From Pseudomonas sp. ANT_H12B (GTDB taxonomy: Bacteria; Pseudomonadota; Gammaproteobacteria; Pseudomonadales; Pseudomonadaceae), in contig NZ_VOBI01000001.1 in the NCBI RefSeq assembly GCF_008369325.1, positions 248,001 to 312,000 of the forward strand: a DNA stretch of 64,000 nucleotides, written 5' to 3'. The first letter of the stretch is position 1; each line of letters starts with the position of its first letter. Under the pieces are notes generated by a model. That model was not told where the DNA came from. It worked only from the letters and a program-made list of their open reading frames with translations, and made no database searches. Position numbers and translations under genes: made by a program. Positions 55,871 to 64,000 of this stretch are shown piece by piece.

Positions 55871-56541
55871 GTTTTTTCGACACGCTGCAAGAAGCCACTC
55901 ACCAGGAACGCCACAAGCTGTTCAATCTGCCGATCATTCGCGACGCCCTCGAGGGCAATGTCAGCCTGGAAAGCTATCGGGCGTTCCTGGCGCAAGCCTA
56001 TTACCACGTGCGCCACACCGTGCCGTTAATGATGGCCTGCGGTGCACGCCTGCCGTTACGCCTGGAATGGCTGCGCGAAGCAGTGTGCGAGTACATCGAG
56101 GACGAATACGGCCACGAACAATGGGTTCTCGACGACATTGAAGCCTGCGGCGGTGACAAAGTCGCGGTGCGCGACGGTCGTCCCTCCTTGCCAATCGAAT
56201 TGATGGTCAGTTTCCTCTACGACCTGATCGCACGGGACAACCCGGTCGGCCTGTTCGGCATGGTCAACGTGCTGGAAGGCACCAGCATTGCCCTGGCTAC
56301 CCACGCCGCCGACAGCATTCGCGAACGCCTGGAGTTGCCGCAAAGCGCCTTCAGCTACCTCAGTTCGCATGGCTCCCTGGATATCGAGCACATGCAGACC
56401 TACCGTCGGCTGATGAACACCCTCGATGATCCGGCCGACCAGGCTGCGGTGATTCACGCCTCCAAAGTGGTGTACTCGCTTTACACCGACATGTTCCGCG
56501 GCTTGCCGCGTAGCGGGGAGAACCTGCATGCGCCTGTCTGA
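55867..56541 (+). CDS. Haem-oxygenase-like diiron oxidase (TenA/HDO type)
   Basis: The 224-residue all-helical protein resembles the haem-oxygenase-like diiron oxidase/iron-containing redox enzyme family. Candidate metal ligands are the EDEYGHEQWVLDD cluster (Glu80, His83, Asp89/90), Glu137 (NVLEGTS) and the HGSLDIEH motif (His168, Asp172, His175). Enzymes of this fold include fatty-acid decarboxylases and N-oxygenases. The gene overlaps the ligase stop by 4 bases, so it may oxidise the acyl product made by the preceding enzymes. The reaction is unknown. Confidence 0.82.
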   Translation: MSFFDTLQEATHQERHKLFNLPIIRDALEGNVSLESYRAFLAQAYYHVRHTVPLMMACGARLPLRLEWLREAVCEYIEDEYGHEQWVLDDIEACGGDKVAVRDGRPSLPIELMVSFLYDLIARDNPVGLFGMVNVLEGTSIALATHAADSIRERLELPQSAFSYLSSHGSLDIEHMQTYRRLMNTLDDPADQAAVIHASKVVYSLYTDMFRGLPRSGENLHAPV

Positions 56542-57337
56542 GGCTCGGGTGGTACTCACCGGCGCCAGTGGAGGCATCGGCCTGGCGATCACCACCGCCC
56601 TGTGTGCCAGTGGTGCCAGGGTATTGGCAGTCGCTCGGCATCGGGAACCGTTGGAGCCGTTGCTCGAACGTTACCCGCAGCATTTGTGCTGGGTCGGCGC
56701 CGACCTGACCTTGCTCGCTGACCGACTCAACGTATTGACCGCCGCTGAAGCCATCGACGGCATCAACCTGCTGATCAACGCCGCCGGGGTCAATCACTTC
56801 GCCATGCTCGAGCAGCTCGATGACAACGACATCAACGCCATGCTGGCGGTAAACATCAGCGCGCCGATCTGCCTGACCAAGCTATTGCTGCCGCTGCTCA
56901 AGCAAGCTGAAAGCGCGATGGTGGTGAACGTCGGTTCGACCTATGGCTCCATCGGTTACCCCGGTTACGCCAGCTATTGCGCGACCAAATTTGCCTTGCG
57001 CGGGTTTTCCGAAGCCCTGCGCCGGGAACTGGCGGACACCCGGGTCGGCGTTCTGTATGTCGCGCCACGTGCTACCCGCACGAGCATGAACAGCCCGGCG
57101 GCGCAGGCTTTGAATGATGCACTCAAATCCAATGTCGACGACCCGCAAACAGTCGCCTCGGCGGTGATGCACGCCATCGCCGGCGACCGCCGCGACTTGT
57201 ACCTGGGCTGGCCAGAGCGCTTTTTCGTGCGCCTGAACAGCCTGCTGCCCAACTTGGTGGACCGGGGTTTGCGCAAGCAATTGCCGCTGATCCGCCGCCT
57301 GAGTCAGAAGCCCGACAACGAGAATTTCAAACCATGA
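56528..57337 (+). CDS. SDR family oxidoreductase
   Basis: The 269-residue short-chain dehydrogenase has TGASGGIGLAI (about 12-22), INAAGVN, the catalytic SYCATK (Tyr-x3-Lys, about 150) and a C-terminal extension of about 40 residues with a basic amphipathic stretch (RFFVRLNSLLPNLVDRGLRKQL) that could attach to membrane. Such C-terminal helices occur in SDRs acting on lipids. It overlaps the oxidase gene by 14 bases and the next gene by 4. A reduction step on the pathway product is likely. Confidence 0.9.
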   Translation: MRLSEARVVLTGASGGIGLAITTALCASGARVLAVARHREPLEPLLERYPQHLCWVGADLTLLADRLNVLTAAEAIDGINLLINAAGVNHFAMLEQLDDNDINAMLAVNISAPICLTKLLLPLLKQAESAMVVNVGSTYGSIGYPGYASYCATKFALRGFSEALRRELADTRVGVLYVAPRATRTSMNSPAAQALNDALKSNVDDPQTVASAVMHAIAGDRRDLYLGWPERFFVRLNSLLPNLVDRGLRKQLPLIRRLSQKPDNENFKP

Positions 57338-57978
57338 AAAAAATTGCCGCTTTCCTGTTGCTGGGAGCCTTGAGCCAAAGCGTCTGGGCCTTGGATAACG
57401 CCGACCAGCAACGCCTCATCGGCATCCAGCAAAGCTGGGCGCACATTCAATACGAGCTCCCTGCGGAGCAACGCACCGCGGCTTTCGAAAAACTCGCCAC
57501 CCAAGCCTCGGCGTTCACTCGGGAACGCCAATCGGTGGCCGAAGCCTGGATCTGGTCCGGCATCGTCACCAGCAGTTGGGCCGGTGCCCAGGGCGGGCTC
57601 GGTGCGTTAAGCAAGGTCAAGGATGCGAAGGTCGACCTGGAGAAAGCTCTGGCCCTGGACCCAAAAGCCCTGCAAGGCTCGGCCTATACCAGCCTCGCGG
57701 CACTGTACGACCGCGTGCCGGGTTGGCCCATCGGCTTCGGTGACTCGGACAAGGCCGAACAGTTGCTCAAGCAGGCCTTGCAACTGAACCCTGACGGCAT
57801 CGATAGTCTGTACTTCTGGGGCGATCACCTCTACCGTCAAAAACGCTACAGCGAAGCTCAAGGCGCGCTGCAAAAAGCGCTTCAGGCTGGCCCACGACCA
57901 GGCCGGGAACTCGCCGACGCCGGGCGCCGCAAAGAGATCGAAGCGTTGCTGGTGGACGTGAACAAGAAACTCGACTGA
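57334..57978 (+). CDS. Periplasmic TPR-like protein of unknown function
   Basis: The 214-residue exported protein has a signal peptide (MKKIAAFLLLGALSQSVWA) and helical-repeat sequence resembling TPR units (AWIWSGIVTSSWAGAQG, ALDPKALQGSAYTSLAALYD, QLNPDGIDSLYFWGDHLYRQ, RYSEAQGALQKALQ). It contains no recognised catalytic motif. Its ATG overlaps the SDR stop, and the response regulator follows after 11 bases. It may scaffold or sense the product outside the membrane, possibly feeding the sensor kinase, which is inference only. Confidence 0.8.
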   Translation: MKKIAAFLLLGALSQSVWALDNADQQRLIGIQQSWAHIQYELPAEQRTAAFEKLATQASAFTRERQSVAEAWIWSGIVTSSWAGAQGGLGALSKVKDAKVDLEKALALDPKALQGSAYTSLAALYDRVPGWPIGFGDSDKAEQLLKQALQLNPDGIDSLYFWGDHLYRQKRYSEAQGALQKALQAGPRPGRELADAGRRKEIEALLVDVNKKLD

Positions 57979-57989
57979 CAGGAGTCCGT

Positions 57990-58652
57990 GTGCGCTTATT
58001 ACTGATCGAGGATGACGTGGCCCTGGGCGAAGGTATCCATCAGGCCCTGGGCCGTGAAGGTTATACCGTCGACTGGTTGCAGGACGGCAGCAGTGCCTTG
58101 CATTCGCTGCTCAGTGAATCCTTCGACCTGGCTGTGCTCGACCTCGGCCTGCCGCGCATGGACGGGCTGGAAGTGTTGCGCCGCCTGCGTGACAGCGGCT
58201 CCAACCTGCCGGTGCTGATTCTCACCGCGCGGGACGCCACCGAAGACCGTATCGCCGGGCTGGATGCCGGGGCCGACGACTACCTGATCAAACCCTTTGA
58301 TCTGGCCGAACTCAAGGCGCGTCTGCGCGCCCTGTTGCGGCGCAGCGCCGGTCGCGCCCAGGTGCTGATCGAACATGCCGGCGTCAGCCTGAACCCCGGC
58401 ACTCAGCAAGTCAGCTATCAGGGCGAACCCGTGTCACTGACACCCAAGGAATATCAGCTACTCCACGAATTACTCTCGCCACCGGGCCGGGTCATGACTC
58501 GCGATCACCTGATGCAATTGCTCTACGGCTGGAATGAGGAAGCCGAAAGCAACACCCTGGAAGTGCACATCCATCACCTGCGCAAGAAATTCTCCACCGA
58601 CCTGATCCGCACCATTCGCGGTGTCGGCTACTTGGTGGAGGAGCGTCGATGA
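57990..58652 (+). CDS. OmpR family response regulator (QseB/PmrA-like)
   Basis: The 220-residue regulator starts with GTG after an AGGAG site. The receiver has the acidic pair (IEDDVALGEG), phospho-Asp in LAVLDLGLPRMDG (about 51) and Lys in YLIKPFDL (about 101). The C-terminal winged helix ends with VHIHHLRKKF and TIRGVGYLVEE. QseB/PmrA-type regulators bind CTTAAG-like repeats, and two such boxes lie before this operon, suggesting feedback control. It overlaps the sensor gene by 4 bases. Confidence 0.93.
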   Translation: MRLLLIEDDVALGEGIHQALGREGYTVDWLQDGSSALHSLLSESFDLAVLDLGLPRMDGLEVLRRLRDSGSNLPVLILTARDATEDRIAGLDAGADDYLIKPFDLAELKARLRALLRRSAGRAQVLIEHAGVSLNPGTQQVSYQGEPVSLTPKEYQLLHELLSPPGRVMTRDHLMQLLYGWNEEAESNTLEVHIHHLRKKFSTDLIRTIRGVGYLVEERR

Positions 58653-60067
58653 CCTCGATCCGGCGTCGTACCCTGACGCTGATTATCGGCCTGATGCTCG
58701 CAGGGCTGGCAGTGATCAGCGTGCTCAACCTGCACGACAGCAATCATGAAATCGCCGAAGTCTACGATGCCCAACTCGCGCAGAACGCCCGGCTGCTACA
58801 GGGTGTTATGCGCATGCCCATGGCGAGCAAGGAACATGCTGATCTGTACCAGGCCTTCAACAAGGCCTTGGGTGAAGCAGTGCCCAGGGTCGATGGCCAT
58901 CCTTATGAAAGCAAGATTGCCTTTCAGGTCTGGAATCGTCAGGGTGAAGTGCTGGTGCACACCGCCAGCGCGCCCTCCTTTACCACACCGCCGTCCAAAC
59001 CCGGTTTCAGCGATGTGGTGGACTTGAACAACCGTCACTGGCGCGCGTTTGTCCTCGACGATAAACAAAATGACCTGCGGATCTGGGTCGGCGAACGGGA
59101 CGACGTGCGCTCGGACCTGGTGGACCGGATCGTGCGCCATACCCTGTGGCCCAATGTACTGGGCAGCCTGATTCTGGCGGCGATGGTCTGGCTGGCCATC
59201 GGTTGGGGTCTCAAGCCTCTGGCGAATATGGCGGCGACATTGCGGGCGCGGCATAGCGGTTCGCTGGAACCACTGCAACTGACCCCATTGCCCAGCGAAC
59301 TGGAACCGATGCAAGCAGCGCTCAATCGTATGCTCGCGCAGATTCAGGAGGTGCTCGGCCGCGAGCGGCGCTTCATCGCCGACGCCGCCCATGAAATGCG
59401 CACGCCCTTGGCGGTGCTGCGGGTACATGCGCAAAACCTGCTCGAGGCTGGCACGGAACAGGAGCGTCGGGAATCTCTGGAATTTCTGATCGCCGGTGTC
59501 GACCGCGCCAGCCGCCTGGTCAATCAGTTGCTGACCATGGCCCGCCTTGAACCTAAAGCCGTATCGCCAGTGCTGCACAGCATCGACCTGACCGAGACGG
59601 TACGCGACAGTCTGGTTCAGCTCACACCCTGGCTACTCAGCAAGAACCTGGAACTGGCGTTCGACGTCAATGATGACCCCGTCAAGGTGGTGACCGACGC
59701 GGCAGCCATCGACATCGCCCTGAACAACCTGATCACCAACGCGGCAAATTTCTCACCGGAACATGGCGTGATCACCGTGCAGTTGAGCCAGGCCGAGGGC
59801 TTCTATCACCTGAGTGTTGAAGACCAGGGGCCGGGTATCGATGAAGCGGACCGTGCGCGGCTGTTCGAACGATTTTACAGTCGCGGCAACCCACAGGGCG
59901 CGGGTTTGGGACTGACCATCGTCAACACTATTGCGACGCGCCTGGGTGGGCGGATCACGCTGGTCAACCGCCCCGAGGGTGGGTTGCAAGCAACCCTGTC
60001 GATTCCGGACGGCCAACCGCGCAACCCTTTGCAACGAACCACCCGCGAGCTGCAGCCCAAGGGTTGA
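58649..60067 (+). CDS. Sensor histidine kinase (QseC/PmrB-like)
   Basis: The 472-residue membrane sensor has a first transmembrane segment (about 9-27), a periplasmic domain of about 140 residues, a second segment (about 168-190) and a short HAMP-like linker. The H-box ADAAHEMRTPLAVLR (His about 249), the N-box NNLITNAANFS and the G-boxes DQGPGID and GAGLGLTIV follow. It is the partner of the regulator encoded just before. Placement at the end of the biosynthetic operon suggests it responds to the pathway's product, substrate or a cell-envelope cue. Confidence 0.93.
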   Translation: MTSIRRRTLTLIIGLMLAGLAVISVLNLHDSNHEIAEVYDAQLAQNARLLQGVMRMPMASKEHADLYQAFNKALGEAVPRVDGHPYESKIAFQVWNRQGEVLVHTASAPSFTTPPSKPGFSDVVDLNNRHWRAFVLDDKQNDLRIWVGERDDVRSDLVDRIVRHTLWPNVLGSLILAAMVWLAIGWGLKPLANMAATLRARHSGSLEPLQLTPLPSELEPMQAALNRMLAQIQEVLGRERRFIADAAHEMRTPLAVLRVHAQNLLEAGTEQERRESLEFLIAGVDRASRLVNQLLTMARLEPKAVSPVLHSIDLTETVRDSLVQLTPWLLSKNLELAFDVNDDPVKVVTDAAAIDIALNNLITNAANFSPEHGVITVQLSQAEGFYHLSVEDQGPGIDEADRARLFERFYSRGNPQGAGLGLTIVNTIATRLGGRITLVNRPEGGLQATLSIPDGQPRNPLQRTTRELQPKG

Positions 60068-60113
60068 GTTATTGCGGGCCCAGTCCCTCAAGGGCAACAG
60101 GCCGCTGAACAAT

Positions 60114-60150
60114 CTGTGGCGAGGGAACTTGCTCCCGCTGGGCCGCGCAG
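60114..60150. repeat. REP-like element
   Basis: TGTGGCGAGGGAACTTGCTC is the core of a different Pseudomonas REP family, present once, 46 bases after the sensor kinase stop. Confidence 0.6.
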
Positions 60151-60218
60151 CGAGCCCAAAAAAGCGACCACTGCACTGACCAACGCCAGCCCCCCCCTTT
60201 CACCACACCAGACCGCAC

Positions 60219-60578
60219 CTACGCAGGCGGATCAAATTGATCCAGCAACCTGTTCGCCGTGATTTCCGCCACCATGATGCTGTTTGAAATGCCCAGCAGG
60301 GCGTAGCGCGACCCGCCCTCTAAATGATCCACCAACTGATGGACCATCACATCGACCGAAGCCAGCGTCTCGACCAGATAAACCGCCAGGGTTTCGGTAG
60401 TTGCCTGCGGGTCCACGGAAAACAGGGTGCTGGGTGTACGCGCAGTGGCTTTGACGTCGGCCGTCGAGGGGAAGTGAAAGTCGAGAGCCCGCTCGGCGGC
60501 TTCGTTGTGCTTTTTTGAATCGGATTCGTACGGGGACACCGGATCGGTGTCCGGCGGATTGGGCGTAACCTTGAACAT
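60219..60578 (-). CDS. DUF6124 family protein
   Basis: The 119-residue protein starts MFKVTPNPPDTDPVSPYESD, the signature of a small Pseudomonas-restricted family of unknown function (often annotated DUF6124 or DUF3077). The N-terminal third is polar and probably disordered; the rest forms two helices with a His-Leu-rich middle (VDVMVHQLVDHLEGG). No signal peptide is present. It is not linked to a clear operon. Confidence 0.82.
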   Translation of the reverse strand: MFKVTPNPPDTDPVSPYESDSKKHNEAAERALDFHFPSTADVKATARTPSTLFSVDPQATTETLAVYLVETLASVDVMVHQLVDHLEGGSRYALLGISNSIMVAEITANRLLDQFDPPA

Positions 60579-61145
60579 AAGCTAGTTTCTCTATTTGGGT
60601 GCCAACCCTTCTGCTACTAAACAAGAAAGGGTGGCAGCTGTACGCAGGTTAGTAGACCGGGGAATCTAGCAAAGCCGGCGCGCCCAAAGGCGCCCTGCGC
60701 ACAACTACCATCAAGTGCAGGCATGGAAATGCCTAACTGATAGAGCTTGTGCAACTCACTAAATATCCAGGGCTACTAAACCCGATCACTGATGGGCAGT
60801 GACGGGAATCAAGTTACCGAGCGGGTCTAAAGCGCACAAGCCGGCGGATTCTGTCTTAGGTGTAGGGGGTGGCGCAAGGCGTTGTGGGCATTGGGTAGTA
60901 ACAGCAGGCTTCATTTAAACGTGGTTGGATTTCTTTGTTTAAACAGGCTGTGCGAAGTGTTGCGGATTTGGGTGGCAGGCTTGAAATTTGGCCCTCACCC
61001 TGGCCTTCTCCCGAAGGGAGAGGGTACCGATTCGGGGATATTGAAGTGATGTGGCGGGCTGGCGTCTCTTTGGGGAATCCATGATCTGGAGGATCGAGAA
61101 AACACGTCAGCCCTCTTCACCCGCCCTATTTGAGCGGCCGGTCGA
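60579..61145. other. Gene-free region (567 bases)
   Basis: No open frame with a credible start is found. It includes a short palindromic repeat at 60992-61023 and an AT-richer stretch near 60905-60950. The rest holds nothing I recognise. Confidence 0.6.
60992..61023. repeat. CCCTCACCC...GGGAGAGGG interspersed repeat
   Basis: CCCTCACCCTGGCCTTCTCCC is followed closely by GAAGGGAGAGGG, giving a GGCCTTCTCCCGAAGGGAGA hairpin. Elements of this kind are scattered in Pseudomonas intergenic regions. Confidence 0.6.
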
Positions 61146-61361
61146 TCACTTTTTAGCGCTCGCTAAATAATGCGCAACCAAAGCATTCGCATGACCATGC
61201 CCCATACCATGCTCAGTCTTCAGCCACGCCACCCTCTCCATGTGCTTTTTGTCGCTGACCGTTCCGAGCACATCCAGCCAGTGACTGATGGGCTGGCCAT
61301 ATTTTTTCTCGATTGACGGGAAGTACGACGCCGGGCCTTTCACTTTTGTATCGTCGGTCAT
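61146..61361 (-). CDS. DUF4287 domain protein
   Basis: The 71-residue protein is a single DUF4287 domain (YFPSIEKKYGQPISHWLDVL, ERVAWLKTEHGMGHGHANALVAHYL), whose function is unknown. A GGGAG site precedes the ATG at MTDDTKVKG; an extension of seven codons is rejected. It is encoded just downstream of the LysR gene, on the same strand, with a 77-base gap. Confidence 0.88.
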   Translation of the reverse strand: MTDDTKVKGPASYFPSIEKKYGQPISHWLDVLGTVSDKKHMERVAWLKTEHGMGHGHANALVAHYLASAKK

Positions 61362-61438
61362 GCTGCAAGCTCCCTTTATCACGACGGAGTCGTCGGATAA
61401 CGCTCCTTGTCGTCCCCCAATAGATTGGATGCCAAACG

Positions 61439-62323
61439 TTATCCCAGCAACAAGCCCTGCTCCGCCTCACACAACTCCACCACGTAATCCCACAACACCC
61501 GCAGCCGCACGGATTTGTGCAGCTCGCGACGGGTGCTGATCCAGTAGCTGCGCTGAATGCTTTCCTCCGGCAACAACGGCACCAGAGCCGGATCGGCGCT
61601 GGCCATGTAGCACGGCAGCACGGCGATGCCCAAACCTGAGCGTGCCGCCTGTTGCTGGGCGATGACGCTGGTGCTGTGGAAGACCACTTGCGGATTGCGG
61701 CAAAAACTGTTGAGGAACACCAATTCCTGGCTGAACAGCAAATCGTCGACGTAGCCGATCCAGGCATGGCGGCCGAGGTCTTCGCGGCTTAGCAACGGTG
61801 GCGAGCGGTCCAGATAATCCTGGCTGGCGTAAAGTGCCAGTCGATAGTCAGTCAGTTTACGGGTGACCAGCATGTCGGCGGCCGGGCGCTCCAGGTGGAT
61901 GCTGATTTCCGCTTCGCGGTTAAGGATGCTGACGAAGCGCGGCACCGCCACCAGCTCCACTTCAAGGCCAGGGTAACGCTCGAACAAGCCGTTCATGCGA
62001 CTGGCGAGGAACATGATGCCCAGGCCTTCCGTCACCCCGACACGAATCTTGCCCAGCGGCGCCGAGGATTGGGTGATCTCTTCCTGGGCCAGCAACGCGA
62101 CGTTTTCCATGGCTTCGGCGTGTTTGAGCAGCGCTTCGCCGGCCGGAGTCAGTTCATAACCCTGAGCGTGCTGGACGAACAGCGCTGTGCCGAGGCTCTT
62201 TTCGATGGCCTCGATGTGCCGGGCCACGGTGGCGTGGGTGGTGTTCAAACGGCGGGCAGCGGTAAGCAAACGCCCGCTACGCTGCAATTCGAGAAAAAAC
62301 CGCAAATCATTCCAATCGAACAT
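61439..62323 (-). CDS. LysR family regulator
   Basis: The 294-residue regulator starts MFDWNDLRFFLELQRSGRLL, with the helix-turn-helix AARRLNTTHATVARHIEAIEKSLG. The effector domain covers residues 90-290. It is divergent (133 bases) from a GMC oxidoreductase gene, which it most likely controls. The inducer is unknown. Confidence 0.9.
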   Translation of the reverse strand: MFDWNDLRFFLELQRSGRLLTAARRLNTTHATVARHIEAIEKSLGTALFVQHAQGYELTPAGEALLKHAEAMENVALLAQEEITQSSAPLGKIRVGVTEGLGIMFLASRMNGLFERYPGLEVELVAVPRFVSILNREAEISIHLERPAADMLVTRKLTDYRLALYASQDYLDRSPPLLSREDLGRHAWIGYVDDLLFSQELVFLNSFCRNPQVVFHSTSVIAQQQAARSGLGIAVLPCYMASADPALVPLLPEESIQRSYWISTRRELHKSVRLRVLWDYVVELCEAEQGLLLG

Positions 62324-62456
62324 GAATCATCCTTGTTGGCTGCCCAGACCCATCGCTGTTTAAAAACGCACAGCGGCTGCGCAAAAACTAACATTCTTTT
62401 GACGAAAGCTAACAACTAGGATGTCCGACAACAAGAACAACAACACGAGGTCAAGG

Positions 62457-64000
62457 ATGCAGACTTCCCTTGATGAATACGACTACATCGTGGTCGGTGC
62501 CGGACCGGCCGGTTGTTTGCTGGCCAATCGACTGTCGGCCAACCCGCAACACCGGGTATTGCTGCTCGAAGCCGGCGGCCGCGACAACTATGCGTGGATT
62601 CACATCCCCGTGGGTTACCTGTTCTGCATCGGCAACCCGCGCACCGACTGGTGCTTCAAGACCGAAGCGCAACCCGGCCTGCAAGGTCGCGCCTTGAGCT
62701 ACCCGCGAGGCAAAGTGCTCGGCGGCTGCTCCTCGATCAACGGCATGATCTACATGCGTGGCCAGGCGGGCGACTACGACAGCTGGGCGGCGGACGGTAA
62801 TCCCGGCTGGAGCTGGAACGACGTGCTGCCGCTGTTCAAGAAAAGCGAAAACCACTTTGCCGGCGACTCGGCGTTTCACGGCGCTGCCGGGGAATGGCGG
62901 ATCGAGCGTCAGCGGCTGTCGTGGCCGATTCTCGATGCCTTCCAAAAGGCTGCCGAGCAAAGCGGTATCGCCAGCATCGATGACTTCAACCAGGGCGATA
63001 ACGAAGGCTGCGGCTACTTTCAGGTCAATCAGAAGGCCGGGATCCGCTGGAACGCCGCCAAGGCGTTTCTCAAACCGATCCGCCATCGGCCCAATCTCAC
63101 TGTACTGACCGACGTCGAAGTCGATCGCGTACTGCTGGAAAACGCTCGCGCCTCAGCGGTCAGCGCGCGTTGGCAAGGTCAGGCGAAAACCTTCAAGGCG
63201 CGCAAGGAAATCGTTCTGTGTGCCGGCTCTGTCGGTTCCCCGAGCATCCTGCAACGCTCCGGGATCGGCCCTCGCCCGCTGCTGCAACGCCTGGGAATCG
63301 GCGTTGCCCATGAACTGCCCGGCGTGGGTGGCAATCTGCAGGATCACCTGCAACTGCGGATGATCTACAAGCTGGAAAACGCCCGCACCCTCAATCAAAT
63401 CGCCGGCAGCCTGTGGGGCAAGATGGGGATGGGCTTGCGTTACCTGTATGACCGCAGCGGTCCGTTGTCCATGGCACCGAGTCAATTAGGAGCGTTTGCC
63501 CGATCGGGACCGGAACAGACGTCGGCGAATCTTGAGTACCACGTTCAACCGCTGTCGCTGGAGCGTTTCGGCGAGCCGTTGCATGCGTTCCCGGCGTTCA
63601 CTGCATCGGTTTGCGATCTACGGCCGCAAAGCCGTGGTCGGGTGGAGATTCGCTCTACCGATCCGCAGGAAGCGCCGCTGATTCAACCCAATTATTTGAG
63701 CCATCCAGAAGATTTGCGAGTGGCCGCGGACGCCATTCGCCTGACCCGCCGTATCGTCACCGCGCCAGCCTTGCAAGCGTTCAAACCGGTTGAATATCTG
63801 CCCGGAGACAGCTTGCAGACTGAAGAGCAATTGCACGAAGCAGCCGCCCGGATCGGTACAACGATTTTCCACCCGGTCGGCACCTGCCGCATGGGCAATG
63901 ACGCGGACGCCGTGGTCGATGCGCAACTTAAAGTCCACGGCATTCCCGGCTTGCGCATCGCCGATGCCTCGATCATGCCGCGCATTACTTCGGGCAATAC
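62457..64000 (+). CDS. GMC family oxidoreductase (choline dehydrogenase-like), 5' part
   Basis: The frame runs off the window end with 514 complete codons visible. The FAD motif is YIVVGAGPAGCLLANRL (about residues 10-26), followed by LLLEAGG, the GMC signature RGKVLGGCSSINGMIYMRG and the second signature CAGSVGSPSILQRSGIGP (about 260). The catalytic His lies in FHPVGTCRMG (about 475). The family oxidises alcohols, including choline and aliphatic alcohols, using FAD. An upstream in-frame ATG at 62421 is an alternative start, but the ATG used here has a better AAGG site. The final residues lie beyond the window. Confidence 0.92.
   Translation, partial: MQTSLDEYDYIVVGAGPAGCLLANRLSANPQHRVLLLEAGGRDNYAWIHIPVGYLFCIGNPRTDWCFKTEAQPGLQGRALSYPRGKVLGGCSSINGMIYMRGQAGDYDSWAADGNPGWSWNDVLPLFKKSENHFAGDSAFHGAAGEWRIERQRLSWPILDAFQKAAEQSGIASIDDFNQGDNEGCGYFQVNQKAGIRWNAAKAFLKPIRHRPNLTVLTDVEVDRVLLENARASAVSARWQGQAKTFKARKEIVLCAGSVGSPSILQRSGIGPRPLLQRLGIGVAHELPGVGGNLQDHLQLRMIYKLENARTLNQIAGSLWGKMGMGLRYLYDRSGPLSMAPSQLGAFARSGPEQTSANLEYHVQPLSLERFGEPLHAFPAFTASVCDLRPQSRGRVEIRSTDPQEAPLIQPNYLSHPEDLRVAADAIRLTRRIVTAPALQAFKPVEYLPGDSLQTEEQLHEAAARIGTTIFHPVGTCRMGNDADAVVDAQLKVHGIPGLRIADASIMPRITSGN

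Noticed and set aside
60579..61145. Small RNA or tRNA gene
   Set aside because: No cloverleaf, no terminator with a T-run at the end of a structured segment, and only one interspersed repeat could be recognised.

Overview
The window reads as chromosomal DNA of a fluorescent Pseudomonas, most likely of the P. fluorescens group. The GC content is high. REP/REPIN palindromes with the GTGGGAGCGAGCCTGCTCGC-type core recur, pqqA encodes a 23-residue peptide, the bkd operon is of the P. putida type, and the ercS-ercA-pqq-ped gene order matches the quinoprotein alcohol region known from P. putida and P. aeruginosa. These comparisons are from memory of the families; no database was searched.

Region 1 (1-2.5 kb) holds the end of a TRAP transporter and an aldose 1-epimerase. 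Region 2 (2.5-26.9 kb) is a large periplasmic alcohol-oxidation island. It contains the ErcS sensor kinase and ErcA alcohol dehydrogenase, PQQ biosynthesis (pqqA-E), an NAD aldehyde dehydrogenase, one PQQ alcohol dehydrogenase with the lanthanide-type Asp pair, a metallohydrolase, a SoxYZ-like carrier, a PedG-like binding protein and cytochrome c550. A facing operon encodes a binding protein, a beta-propeller protein and an ABC-2 transporter, followed by a CXXXCW rhodanese, the regulator ErbR, a three-PAS hybrid kinase, a FIST sensor and a porin. Several promoters here share a TAC-N4-GTA-like element, a candidate ErbR operator. The calcium-type enzyme PedE and the PedS2/PedR2 switch, which sit in this neighbourhood in P. 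putida, are not present in the window.

Region 3 (27-37.5 kb) has a TauE exporter facing an ETHE1/Blh-like hydrolase, the bkdR/bkdA1-A2-B-lpdV operon, ilvE, a LysR regulator and a LysE exporter. Region 4 (37.7-46.4 kb) is accessory. It has an SDR/ArsR/P450 group, LysR-regulated dcyD and azoR-like genes, remnants of broken genes, an IS110/FKBP chimeric scar, and an S-type bacteriocin killed by a one-base frameshift upstream of an intact immunity gene.

Region 5 (46.4-53.5 kb) contains an FKBP isomerase, a protealysin-like protease with its emfourin inhibitor, a diguanylate cyclase, an RcnB-like protein, a Kef-type antiporter, AlkC and cytochrome b561. Region 6 (53.7-60.1 kb) is a compact seven-gene operon: thermostable-hemolysin-family acyltransferase, adenylate-forming ligase, haem-oxygenase-like diiron oxidase, SDR, periplasmic helical-repeat protein, response regulator and histidine kinase. 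Two PmrA/QseB-like boxes lie in front of it. It looks like a self-regulated small-molecule (probably acyl-derived) pathway and is the best candidate here for an undescribed system. The window ends with small DUF proteins, a LysR regulator and the start of a GMC oxidoreductase.
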